DNA from: Thinopyrum elongatum
Taxonomy: Eukaryota; Streptophyta; Magnoliopsida; Poales; Poaceae
Length of the DNA stretch: 64,000 nt
Assembly: GCA_011799875.1 (NCBI GenBank)
Contig: CM022302.1
Location: forward strand, 304,059,048 to 304,123,047
Direction of reading: 5' to 3'
The notes under the pieces were generated by a model. That model saw only the letters and a list, made by a program, of their open reading frames with translations. It made no database searches and was not told the origin of the DNA. Of the stretch, positions 24,920 to 35,888 are shown piece after piece. The position numbers were made by a program, and so were the translations under genes. Every line of letters begins with the position of its first letter. The first letter of the stretch is position 1.

Positions 24920-26410
24920 CTCAGTTAGAGAACCAAGGTATCAATCCAGTAGGAGACAACGCACAAATCACCAATACCTGCACAAACAATCAAACAATTG
25001 CACCCAACGCGATAAAGGGGTTGTCAATCCCTTCACGGTCACTTGCAAAAGTGAGATTTGATAGAGATAGATAAAACTAAACAAAAGATAAAGTATATAT
25101 TTTTAGGGTTTTTGGTTTATAGATCTGGAAATAAAAGATTGCAAAATAGTAGATCGGAAAGTAATATGATGAAAAATAGACCCGGGGGCCATAGGTTTCA
25201 CTAGATGGTTCTCTCAAGATAGCAAATAATATGGTGGGTGAACAAATTACTGTCGAGCAATTGATAGGAAAGCGCAAAGTTATGACGATATCCAGGGCAA
25301 TGATTATGAAATATAGGCATCACGTCCGTGTCAAGTAGACCGACTCCTGCCTGCATCTACTACTATTACTCCACACATCGATCGACTCCTGCCTGCATCT
25401 AGAGTATTAAGTTCATGAAGAACAAAGTAACGCTTTAAGTAAGATGACATGATGTAGAGGAATAAACTCAAGCAATATGATGTAAACCCCATCTTTTTAT
25501 CCTCAATGGCAACAATACAATACGTGCCTCGCTGCCCCAACTGTCACTGGGAGAGGACACCACAAGATTGAACCCAAAGCCAAGCACTTCTCCCATTACA
25601 AGAAAAACCAATCTAATTGGCCAAACCAAACCGATAGTTCGAAGAGAATTACAAGGATATCAAATCATGCATAAAATAATTCAGAGAAGATCCAAATAAT
25701 ATTCATAGATAAGCTGATCATAAATCCACAATTCATCGGATCTCGACAAACACACCGCAAAAGAAGATTACATCAAATAGATCTCCAAGAACATCAAGGA
25801 GGACGTTGTATTGAGAATCAAAGAGAGAGAAGAAGCCATCTAGGTACTAGCTATGGACTCGTAGGTCTGAAGTAAACTACTCACACTTCATCGGAAGGGC
25901 AATAGAGTTGACGTAGAAGCCCTCCGTGATCGAATCTCCCTCCAGCAGGATGCCGGAAAAGGCCCCAAGATGCGATCTCATGGGAACGGAAGGTTGCGGC
26001 GGTGGAAAAGTGTTTTCTTGGATGCTTCTGGTGGTTTGGGAATATATGTGAATATATAGGAGGAAGATCTAGGTCAGGGGGTCACCGAGGGGCCAACAAG
26101 GCAGGGGGGCGCGCCCTCCCCCCTTGTGGCTGCCTCGTGGCTCTTCTGACTTGCACTCCAAGTCTCCTGGGTGTCTTCTGGTCCAAGAAAAATCATCGTG
26201 AAGGTTTTATTCCATTTGGACTCTGTTTGGTATTCCTTTTCTGCGAAGCTCAAAAACAAGGAAAAAATAGAAACTGGCACTAGGCTCTAGGTTAATAAGT
26301 TAGTCCCAAAAATAAGACAAAATAGCATATTAATGCATATAAATTATCCAAAACAGATAATATAATAGCATGGAACAATCAAAAATTATAGATACGTTGG
26401 AGACGTATCA
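24920..26410 (-). mobile_element. Element C 5' LTR, main part
   Basis: This is the remainder of C's LTR, continuing from 3766 after the D insertion. It ends at 26410. On the minus strand the LTR starts TGATACGTCTCCAACGTATC, a terminus I recognise from Sabrina/WHAM-type Triticeae elements. Total LTR length without D is about 1.58 kb. A direct repeat CGACTCCTGCCTGCATCT lies at 25341-25358 and 25383-25400. No coding sequence is expected; the short frames here are chance. Confidence 0.8.
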
Positions 26411-26979
26411 TGACCGCGCCATTGCTGATGGTGGGCGTGCACAGCATGGGGAGCGCGCCAGTGCCGACCGTGTTCCTAGGGTGATCCCTGGAGTCGAAGG
26501 TGATGTCGGTCTCAGGCATTATGCGGCCTGGAGGAGCCCCGTGCCGCAGCCGAGTAGCTCCCTCCCTGGAGGAGCTTCTTGACGTGGCGGCCCAAGGCTG
26601 GCACCTGCGAGTCGCCGAGGATGGACGCAACAGCGTGGGGCGCCGGCGCCGCAAAGCGCGCGATGAAGAGGCCGCACAGCTCCTCCGAGGAGGCCACCGA
26701 AGACTCCGGCATGCTGAGCATCCACGCGCGCGGCACGCCCGTGAGGGCCATAGGGAGCTAGTTCGCCATGACCTTGTCGTCGCCGCCCGCCGCCCAGATG
26801 GCCTGCGTGTACAATCGGAGGAACTCCTTGGGGTCCGCCGCGCCGTCGTACCGCGGGGGCAAAACCGGCCTGAACTTCTATGGCCACTGCACCCGCTGCA
26901 GGCCGGGGGTAAAGGCCCGGTGGCCCGCAATGCTTCCGCAAGCGCCCGGTGGCCCAACGGGTGGGACAGCGTCGGCCAT
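26411..26979 (-). pseudogene. Element B gag fragment
   Basis: This is the N-terminal part of a gypsy gag (capsid) gene, starting at an ATG at 26979 shortly after the primer-binding site and cut at 26410 by element C. One frame reads FRPVLPPRYDGAADPKEF, GGDDKVMAN, then GVPRAWMLSMPESSVAS and EELCGLFIARFAAP. This is the retrotransposon gag core, in which the Trp and PE residues are typical. An in-frame TAG at 26878-26880 and another stop after VMAN break it. The gag is related to that of element A, so B is probably also Tat lineage. The remainder of B lies beyond C, outside the window. Confidence 0.75.
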
Positions 26980-27037
26980 GGGAACCACGAAACACGGGTG
27001 GAGCGCGGTTGGTGAAGAGGCAGAGCTTTGACACGCC

Positions 27038-27055
27038 CCTACCTGGCGCACCAAA
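27038..27055 (-). other. Primer-binding site of element B
   Basis: The minus strand reads TTTGGTGCGCCAGGTAGG directly after the LTR end. Near-identical sites occur beside the LTRs of A (42505-42524) and F (47522 onward), which links the three elements. I cannot assign the tRNA with certainty. Confidence 0.7.
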
Positions 27056-27881
27056 TGTCGAATTCGGGGCTCCGCATACCGAAGAAGTCGAACTCTGGGG
27101 CGTGTGCGAAGAACTCAACCTCTCAAGCCTGCCAACTCGTCGCCCCACAGCCTAGCCTAGTCGGACTCACGTGTACAAGGAAGAAGACAAACATGACAGT
27201 TTACCCTGGTTAGGGCCACCTTGCGGTGTAAAACCCTACTCCTGCTTTCTGGTGGATTGGCCTCACGAGGGGCTGAGGATGAACAAGTACACAGGATGAA
27301 CAACCTTGCGAGGGCTCGGAGGTGAGAATGAGTCGACCCCCTCTATGGTGGTGGCTAACCTATCTTTATTGTGGCCTCGGTCCTCTTCCCCCAAAACGTA
27401 GGCGGGAAGGGATTCCACAATGGCCAATTTGAAAGGGGACAAGTAGTACATCTTATCCTGATGAAAGGTGGTCTTCGCCTGCAAAGCTTCCGGTTGTGAC
27501 GCAGCGGTGGGCTCGGTGATGACATCCGTCCTGCCATGTTGGTGGTCTTAGTCTTGTAGCACCGGAATGGAAACCTTTGGTACATTCCTCGGGAACCCAT
27601 GCCTGTCCGCTGGCGCCCTCCTGGCCTTGGTTGTCATGGCTCACGTCATCGCAGCCTCATGAGGCAGGTACCTGCATATAAATCTCCGCTCCTCGGGAGG
27701 CAGCCTGGGGAGGCCGCTCCCTCTGGAGGTCTTGGTGTCGTCCGCCTCGCGAGGCCATGGGGCCTTCGTGAGGGTCTTGTCTTGGCGGTCTTGGAGATGG
27801 GCCGTACCAGGCCATCGAGGGAGCCACATCATGGGCCGCAGGCAAGCAAGTCTGGGTACCCTGGTTCCCAGAACGCCGACA
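27056..27881 (-). mobile_element. Element B 5' LTR
   Basis: The 826-bp LTR has TGTCG/CGACA ends. On the minus strand it starts TGTCGGCGTTCTGGG at 27881 and ends CGACA at 27056. It interrupts the RNase H frame of element A: the A protein reads normally up to 27882 and then runs into LTR sequence. Several short palindromes of the GCCTCGCGAGGC type lie in the middle. The partner LTR is outside the window. Confidence 0.8.
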
Positions 27882-28858
27882 CGCACTTTGATAAATGGTC
27901 AGCAATGTTGTTCTCCGCACGTGGCACGTGCTCTGTTTGTAATTCATCAAAGTGCTCCTCCAACTTTCTCACTTCCTTTTCATATGCCTCTATCAATGGA
28001 CTCTGGTAATCTTTATTGACTTGTCTCAGCACGAGCTGCGAGTCCCCACGGATGATTAATTTCTTGAGTCCCAACTCTACTTCAATTTTGAGCCCGGCAA
28101 GGAGCCCCTCATACTCAGCAATGTTGGTGGTGACCTTCTCCTAGGGGAAATGCATTGGAACTACATATTTGAGATGCTCTCTAGTGGGCGCAACAAGAAG
28201 CATGCCAGCTCCAGCGCCCTGCAACGAGAAAGCTCCATCAAAATACATGATCCATTCTTGAGGCGCCTCCTTCCCGAGGATAACTGTCTCTGATACTTCT
28301 TCATCTAGAGTGGGCGCCCATTCTGCAATGAACTCTCCCAGCACTCTACTCTGAATAGTTGAGGTACTTTCATTCTTCAGGCCAAAGCTTGACAATTCTA
28401 GCGCCCATTCAACTATCCTGCCAGTGGCTTTGGGGTTCCTCAATATGCGCTGTAGCGGGAAACGGGTGACAACTGTGATCTCGTGGGCTTGGGAATAGTG
28501 GCATAGTTTCCTCGAGGCCATGATAAGGCCGAAGATCAGCTTTTGCACTCCAGAGTACCTTGACCTAGCCCCCTGTAATTGGGAGCTAACAAAGTACACT
28601 GGCCATTGCACCACTTTCTTCTTTGCCGTGGTTTTGGGATTGCCTTCGCTAACTTGCTCTGCTTTCCTTTGATCTGTGTCCAATCCTGTCGTGACTGGTT
28701 CAGTTTCGTCTTCTGAGGGGACAGTTGCGGCAGCTGCTTCCTCATCCACTTCCCGCTGCGCCACCAGCGCTGCACTAACCACTTGGTTCGTTGCTGCTAA
28801 GTATAGCAGCAATGACTCTTTTGGTTTAGGAGCGACTAAGGTGGCAGCAGAGGAAAGG
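27882..28858 (-). pseudogene. Element A pol: RNase H and second (Tat-type) RNase H domain
   Basis: This segment continues the A polyprotein after the E insertion. The first RNase H reads through LLLYLAATNQVVSAALV and SSQLQGARSRYSGVQKL, with an acidic linker between. The second RNase H has FDGAFSLQGAGAG, then AEYEGLLAGL and IIRGDSQLVLRQVNK, the D...E...D catalytic pattern. It ends ENNIADHLSK at the B insertion. Two RNase H domains in a row mark the Tat lineage. An in-frame TAG at 28141-28143 breaks the second domain. Integrase should lie further left, outside the window. The apparent 354-codon frame here is a chimera, because its first part (28859-29205) is the LTR of E. Confidence 0.8.
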
Positions 28859-29993
28859 TGTTCGCACACGAACACGTCACGTGTACCCTCGACGCCGGGG
28901 GTGATGCACCGCAGCTCACGTCGAAGGAGGGAACTTTTGAGGACCCGAAACCCCACACTCCCGGGAGGGACCCCGTCGGGGAGTGCGGTGGCTATGGGCT
29001 GCCCTAGGTCGGTCAAGCCGCCCCTAGAGCCTCGGGATTCGTAGCTCTCCAACACGAAGAATGACGAAGAACGAGGGAGGGACAAAACGTAGATGAAAAA
29101 ATTGTAGATGCGTTTGCGATTGTGTGTTGTTGAATCGGCCGTCACCTCTTGTCTATATAAGAGGTGGATGGACTTCCCGTACAAGAAAAGGACTTTCCTA
29201 TCCATCTAAATCATCAAAAACTAACAAAACACGGACTATTCACGACCTCCGGCCCGAATGCCCGGCTCAAGGCCCGGATGATCCGGCCAATCCTAGTTTT
29301 CTGACAGCAGCTCACTAATCGGTCTCTAACTTTTGCGTATGAACTCGGATTCAGATGATTTTTATATCAAAATCAACCGCTTCGACGAGACGCACAACTT
29401 TTCTGTTGAATACTTTTCGATTTGAGGTCATCTTGAGGGTGTTTCGGGCTGTTTCCTAACATCTACAGCAGAAAAAAGTTGTTCGGACGTCCGGATCCTT
29501 GCCCGGATCGTCCGGCCTTTACCCGGATCATCCGGCTGTCCACCCAGATCATCCAGCTTCAATTTTTAGCTTCTGTTGTTTTGGTCAATTTTTCAGCCTC
29601 CGGCCGGATGATCTGGACCCGGTCCGGATGATCCGGCCATGCAGTGCTGCAGTGCACAGTTTTGGCTGTAACTTTTGCATATGACCTCAGGTTAAGACGG
29701 TCTTTATATCAAAATCGTTCGTTTCGATGAGACGAAGAACTTTCATGCAGAAACTTTTTCCATCCGAAGCCATCTTAATTATGTTTCACACCATTTTCTA
29801 ATCTGATGCCAACATGGGTATCTCCGAAATTGTCATATCTTTTGCATTTGAGCTCCGTTTTGGACCATCTTCATATCTATTTCGATCATCTTGAAGAGAG
29901 CCATCAAATAGTGACATGAACTCATAATTTTAACCTCATCTCATTATAGACTCAAGTCACTCTTTGCGATCATGCCATTTTCGAGCGCCAACA
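28859..29993 (-). repeat. Element E 3' LTR
   Basis: The 1,135-bp LTR begins (plus strand) with a perfect hairpin, TGTTCG-CACA-CGAACA, at 28859-28874, and ends GCCAACA. It contains a cluster of CCGGATGATCCGG-like palindromes at about 29246-29640. It also has a degenerate internal repeat: the block starting TAACTTTTGC at 29337 recurs at 29669, and a partial one lies near 29836. Confidence 0.9.
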
Positions 29994-30094
29994 CATGCCC
30001 CCCGGTTTTTTGGCAAAGCTTGGATGCCGAAAAATAATTTGCCCAGAGTTTGTTCTAAGGACGATGTCAAAACTCCATCGGCCATTTATATGTG

Positions 30095-30190
30095 CTTAGG
30101 GCGATAATTATATATCGGCCATGTCTTTTCTTAGGGCGATAGTTATATATCGGCCATGTCTTTGCTTACGGTGATAGTTATATATCGGCC
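30095..30190. repeat. 35-bp tandem repeat, three copies, element E
   Basis: Units start with CTTAGG or CTTACG at 30095, 30130 and 30165, and each contains TTATATATCGGCC. They lie between the integrase stop and the polypurine tract. Confidence 0.85.
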
Positions 30191-30211
30191 GTTGCCTATC
30201 TAAGCTTTTTG

Positions 30212-31249
30212 TCACACACTTGGGTGGTACTTCTTCAAATATTTGCCATTGAGAGCTCGAGGTAACAATGTGCCTTGTACGGATTCCACCAAATATGACT
30301 TTCCAGGAACTACTCTTGTAATCTTAAAAGGACCTTCCCAACTTGGAGGCCACTTCCCAAATTTTTTATCTTTTGAACCAATTGGTAGAATCACCTTCCA
30401 CACGAGATCGCCAACTTGGAAATTCTTCAACTTGACCTTCTTATTGTAAGCTCTTGCCACCCTCAACTTATCTCTCTTTATGGCCTTCAAAGTAGCCAAA
30501 CATTTATCGGCGACTTCATCAATATTGTCCATCATCAAGTTATAGAAGTCCACCCCTGATAAATCATTTTGTTTGGCTATTCTCAAAGCATTCAAATTCA
30601 CTTCCACTAGTAAAACTGCCTCCTGACCATATACGAGCTCATATGGTGTCACCTTTGTAGCACCATGCCTTGAGATTCTATGTGCCCACAAAGCTTCGGA
30701 CAATAGCTCATGCCATCTTCTTGGATTATCCTCAATCTTCTTGATGAGCTTGATTAATATTTTATTACTAGACTCAGCTTGTCCATTGGCTTGGGCATAA
30801 TATGGAGAGGAATTGAGCAACTTTATCTTATATGATTCGGCAAAATCTCTAACTTGATGTGACATAAAGGATGAACCTTGGTCCGTGGTTAATGTTTGAG
30901 TAATGCCGAATCTATGAATAATATGCTCAGTTATGAATTGAATTACCTCTGTATGCGTCATATTTTTGAGTGGTACTGCTTCAGACTATTTAGTGAAATA
31001 ATCGGTTGCAACCAACACGAACCGATGCCACTTTGAAGAAGAAGGATGAATCTCTCCAATAAAGTCTAACCCCCAACCTCTAAAAGGCCACGACTTGATA
31101 ATAGGATGTAACATATTAGCGGGAGCCAACTGAATATCACCAAACTTTTGACAAGCTTCACATCATTTATAATACCGGAAGCAATCATTAACCATTGTCG
31201 GCCAATAAAACCCAGCAAATCGTAGTAACCATTTCATCTTGGGAGCCGA
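30212..31249 (-). pseudogene. Element E integrase
   Basis: The integrase domain inserts the DNA copy into the host chromosome. The zinc-binding region ends in CEACQKFGDIQ. The catalytic core shows GLDFIGEI (first Asp), TTDQGSSF (second Asp) and NGQAESSNK (Glu), so the D,D,E set is visible. The C-terminal part has FQVGDLVWK and GKWPPSWEGPFKI, the GPF/Y-type module. It finishes with a stop at 30212. Three stops interrupt the frame: one at 31250-31252 just upstream, one after FRYYK, and one after DYFTK, where intact relatives have Trp. The longest open part is 30212-30961. Confidence 0.85.
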
Positions 31250-32058
31250 CTAACGAGTGCCACAAATACCTTCATGGACCTCTCCCATAGCAACTCTCGC
31301 TTGGTCCTCGTCCAAGCACTTTAAAAGAACATCATCAACTGTTCGACGATAGAGACCATCATCTCTCATTGTGTATTTGAAAGCCATACGCCGAACAGTC
31401 CTGTCCACCCTTTTACTAGGATCACATAAATAATCAATAATGGGTTTCCTCCAGTCTTGGTTTTCTCCTGCATTAAATATTTCATTAGCGGCCGAAACGG
31501 TGGGCTCCGGTTCGGCCTCCCCTATGTTGGCAAGACTAGACATTGGCCTTTGAGAAATATGAAACATGCCATGATCAACATGATAGCCGTATGCTTGTTG
31601 TGCCAACTCATTTGCTCTCCAATTGTCATGTCTAGATATATGAGCAATGCTAAAATAATCCAAAGTAGAAATTATATCTAGACATTTATCAAGATAAACA
31701 TTAAGTGATTCGTTAAAACATTGAAAGACTTTGGATATTTGTTGCACTACTAATAACGAATCACCAAAAGCCTCAATATGTGTAGCACCTATGGCAAGAA
31801 ACATCTCTAAGCCGAATAACAATGCTTCATATTCGGCTTGATTATTTGTGCAAAAATATTCTAAGCGGCATGAGGCTTCAAAAACAGCACCATGTGGAGA
31901 TATATAAACAATACCAACACCTTGGCCATTGCTACAAACTGAACCATCAAAATATAATCTCCATGGTACTAACGAGACAAGGTTTATATCAATATCATGC
32001 TTGTCATCAATCCGATGCTCAACAATAAAATTAGCAATGATTGGCCTTTCATGGATTT
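31250..32058 (-). pseudogene. Element E second RNase H (Tat-type) and integrase N-terminus
   Basis: The frame reads LYFDGSVCSNGQGVGI, NNQAEYEALLFGLEM and IEAFGDSLLVVQQI, giving the D, E and D residues of an archaeal/plant-type RNase H, then HISRHDNWRANELAQQA. This second RNase H after the reverse-transcriptase-linked one is the hallmark of Tat elements. Downstream the segment runs into the integrase zinc-binding region. The upstream joint to the first RNase H is frameshifted near 32060. Confidence 0.8.
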
Positions 32059-32580
32059 CAGAGATTCATAAGCCAAATCATATTCAATTAAAGCATAAGC
32101 CCACCTGCCAATTCTACCACTAAGAATTGGCCTATGCAACATGTACTTAATGACATTGGTTTGACAAGCTACTATGCAAGCACTCGGCACTAGGTAATGT
32201 CTCAATTTTGTGCAAGCATAATATAAACAAAGGCCTAATTTTTCAATAAATGTGTACCTCATCTCAGCGTCCAATAAACGTCGGCTCAAATAAGTAATAG
32301 CATGTTCCTTTCCTTCGGTCTCTTGGGTCAAAACAGCACCAATAACACCTTCTTTCGTTGCAATATAAAGCCTAAAGGGCTCTTTATGTTTGGGAGCTTT
32401 CAACACCGAAGGAGTGCACAAATAATTTTTGATCATATCAAATGGTTCTTGCTGTTTTGCCCCCCAAGTAAAATTAGTTTCATTCTTTAACCAAAGGATA
32501 GGAGTGAATGCGTCAACCTTCCCTGACGAGTTGGCTATGAATCTCCTCAAATAATTGACTTTGCCAAGGAATTTTTGCAT
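31984..32580 (-). pseudogene. Element E RNase H (reverse-transcriptase linked)
   Basis: Continues the reverse transcriptase frame after two premature stops (32776-32778 and 32590-32592, both in frame). It shows QKFLGKVNYLRRFIANSSG (end of the RT thumb), then PFRLYIATKEGVIGAVLTQ and ITYLSRRLLDAEMRY, typical of the RT-associated RNase H. Its last residues are out of frame because of a shift near 32060. Confidence 0.8.
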
Positions 32581-32775
32581 ATCTCTCTTTCATGTTGGAG
32601 CCTCCACCTTTTGTATAGCTTCTATCTTTTTGGGATCAATTTCTGTGCCATCTTGATGAATAATGAAACCCAAAAACTTTCGAGCTGATACACCAAAAGC
32701 ACACTTCAAAGGATTCATCTTTAGTCCATATTTTTTCATTCTCTCAAAAGCTAAGAACAAGTCGGCTAGATGAGA

Positions 32776-33612
32776 TTAAAAAGCATCCGATTTGACAATA
32801 ATATCATCAATATAAACTTCAAGTATAACACCAAGTAAATCATGAAAAATTAAATTCATAGCCCTTTGATACGTGGCACCGGCATTTTTTAATCCAAAGG
32901 TCATCACTGTCCACTCAAATAAACCAAGGAAACCGGGACATCGAAAAGCCGTTTTGGACATATCCTCTTCGGCCTTAAAAATCTGGTTATACCCCGCATT
33001 ACCATCAAGAAAGCTAATGACCTTATGTCCAGAAGCATCATTAATAAGCATATCGGCTATTGGCATGGGATACTCATCTTTAGGTGTAGCTCTATTCAAC
33101 TCTCTGAAATCAATGCACACCCTCAACTTGCCGAAGGCTTTCTTCTCTACTTGTACAATGTTAGAAATCCACTCGGCATACCTGCAAGGTCTAATAAAAT
33201 TAGCTTTAAGCAAACGACCGATCTCTTCCTTGATCCGGTCATACGTTTTTGGATTAAACTTTCTAGCCAATTGCTTGTACGGTCTAAAACCGGCCTTTAT
33301 AGGTAACCGATGCTCCACTAGCTCTCGGCTTAAACCTGGCATCTCATGATATTCCCATGCAAAGCAACAAGCATATTCTTTCAATAGCTCGATCAACTTA
33401 ACTTTATGATCGGCTCTTAAATTTTCATTTACAAATGTCGGCCTAGGAATTGAACCATCTCCTATATCTATCTCCTCTAATGGATTGGCTGACGTAAAAC
33501 CTTGTCCTAATTTATCCATATCATCTAACTCCTCTATAGATTCATACATATCGTTCTCTTTGGACCGATGTTCAACAAGACGTTTTTGCAACGATTCAGA
33601 GTTTGGATCCAT
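32776..33612 (-). pseudogene. Element E reverse transcriptase
   Basis: A 278-codon open segment carries most of the reverse transcriptase. Blocks include RYAEWISNIVQVEKK, LRVCIDFRELNRATPKDEYPMP, FLDGNAGYNQI (catalytic Asp), FGLKNAGATYQRAMN and VYIDDIIVKS, in which YIDD is the active-site motif. It overlaps the protease frame by 17 bases in another frame, which is a frameshift and not a designed overlap. A TAA at 32776 stops it early; the same frame goes on to the RNase H. The domain is otherwise well conserved. Confidence 0.9.
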
Positions 33613-34717
33613 TTAAATACATCATACCTTGGAGCCGATTATCACCAACTGGCTTTAAAGAAACTGGCATGAAATCACTTTTTGTAGTGCTAAGAAAATC
33701 AAATTCTGATAAGTCACGCCCCATCAAGCAAGTAGCATTAGGATGTTGCCAATCCACCGATGCATCGGCCAAAGCAACACAAGCCGAATTATACGCATGA
33801 ATGACCTCCACTTCATCATCAACCCATTGAATCAAAAACTGGTGCATAGTAGATGGCACACATTGGTTTGCATGAACCCAATTGCGGCCTAATATCACAT
33901 TGTAGTTACCTTGCACCTCGGCAACAAAGAATGCGGTAGCCAAAGTTTTGCTTCCCACCGTGAGCTCCACATACATTGCACCTTTGGCTTCAGTTTTCTC
34001 TTTGCCTTCAAATCCATTAAGCACCATGTTGGTCTTTATTAACTCTTCATCACGCAGTCCCAATTTTTTGAAGACCGAATATGGCATAAGATTTACCACA
34101 ACACCACCATCGACAAGCATTCTAGAAACCGGCGATCCATTAAGATGACCTTTAAGGAACAATGGCTTCAAGTGCGTCACCGTTTCTTTTGGCTTCTCGA
34201 ATATAGCATTTTTAGGACCAAAATCTAGCTGAGCTACTTCCCCTTCTTCATCTATAGCACAAAATTCAGCGGGTAAGTAATACACCATATTAATATCCAT
34301 ACCTTCATGAACCGGTGTAGACTCATAATAAAGCATTTCATCTCCTTCCTGAAGCATGTCCACTGACTCCGAAATATATCCAAGTGAAGAGGAAGTAATA
34401 GGCAGAATGGACAATGTAATAGCAGCCACATTGTCCTCCATTGGTGGTGTAGGTGTTGCTATGATCAATGTAGAAGCTACTACGTTTTCCTTTTCCTTAG
34501 GCTTCCACACTTGTTTTGGGTGTACCATGGGACGACTTTCATTGAACAATTTATCTCTTTGCTTCTCTGCTTCTTGTTCCTCCTTCTCATGGCTCCTCAT
34601 GTGCTGCAATCTCCTTTTTTGTGCCTTGGTCAGACCGGAAGGACACCACTTATGCTGAGTATATTTTGGATCCCTCCACTTAGCCTTGCTTGTGCTAGCT
34701 TCATGATCATTAGCCAT
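33596..34717 (-). pseudogene. Element E protease region
   Basis: The segment starts MANDHEASTSKAKW and holds the aspartic protease near its middle. The active site reads MLVDGGVVVNLMP, where plant gypsy proteases usually have DGGSSVN or DSGAT. The partner motif NVILGRNWVHAN is also present. The GG at the active site is common in this lineage, but the lost Ser pair may weaken it. An in-frame TAG at 34727-34729, nine bases before the first ATG, separates it from the upstream gag frame (34727-35119), so the two were once one polyprotein. Confidence 0.8.
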
Positions 34718-34947
34718 GGGACCTTGCTAGACAGCAACCACATCTTTATTAGAATCAGCCGGATTATCAACAATAATCGGCTCTTTGATTGTTAATTCTT
34801 TAGTGCCTATCATAATAGTTTCAACACTAGTATTCTTGTCCTTTTGCTTGCTAGGCTCTGAAATTGCAGCACTTGGTGATTTAGCACGCCACACTTGCCT
34901 GCCAACCCTTCCTTGATTATCTTCCATTGGCTGATTGACACCGTTGT

Positions 34948-35814
34948 TCAAACGGCCTCGTGTGGGATAAGAAAGCCTCTCATGAATGTGCCTCTTGGTT
35001 CTGCCCACCCCGGATGAAAAGCATAAGGGGCCATTGGGGGCTTCCCCCATCCTCCATTGAAGCCTCCCATGTAGTATGGCACATAGGGGGGCGGCGCCAT
35101 CCATGGTCCTGGTGCCCATGACCCATATGGCCTTGCGTGATGCTGAAATTCTTCCCTTGGAGGTGATCTTGAGTGCTTCAAATTTGATGACCGGTTAGAG
35201 CTAGAACCGGCCGCTTGATTGGCATACTTGGACATCAACATATCAAAAGTTGGCTTGATTCTCTTCCGCTGCACTTTAGCTTCATTCGTCTTCCACTTGC
35301 CAACCTCTGGACTCTTGGGCTTAACAAATTTGACATGAGTGTTCTCTTGCACTTGTGGTTTCCCCCAGAGTGTAGGATTCTTGATGATGATCTTGATTAT
35401 CTCCTTGCCACCGGGTTGCTTGTCAAGCACAACTTGTCTCCCCAAGACCTTGTCGCTCTCCTTATTTTTCCTGGGCTCACCAATGACAATATTATTCTTA
35501 TTAGCTGATTCGGTTATGCTGGGCCAAATTAACATCTTCTTCCCCTCCAAATCCATGGTGTTCATTGGGAAAGGCTGCTTATCAACTTGCATCTCAGAAA
35601 AATTCAATCGTCCGTCATTAATGGCCGATTGTATCTGTCGTCGAAAAACATTACAATCATTAGTAGCATGAGAAAAAGAATTATGATACTTGCAATAAGC
35701 ACGCTGTTTCAGCTCTTCGAACAGCGGTGAAGTATGAGATATGCTAATAATCTTGGCTTGCAATAAAGCATCAAATATTTTATCACACTTAGCAATGTTG
35801 AAAGTAAATTTCAT
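34948..35814 (-). pseudogene. Element E gag, C-terminal part
   Basis: The frame includes YCKYHNSFSHATNDCNVF, a zinc-knuckle-like Cys/His group typical of this gag type, followed by a basic, Pro-rich tail (YMGGFNGGWGKPPMAP). Two small indels between 35814 and 35905 separate it from the capsid frame. A further shift near 34960-35000 leads into the 34727-35119 frame. Confidence 0.75.
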
Positions 35815-35888
35815 CTCTTCATCACGATTCTTGAATTGGCTTTAAATCATTGCAAGTAAATGATTTGGCCTTAGACGGCCAAACAAAT

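Noticed and set aside
26500..27155. Plus-strand frames in the GC-rich B region
   Set aside because: They are shadows of the minus-strand gag of element B, which has recognisable capsid text.
28141..29205. 354-codon frame that looks like one protein
   Set aside because: Its first ~115 residues are translated LTR of element E; only the part from 28858 down is pol of element A.
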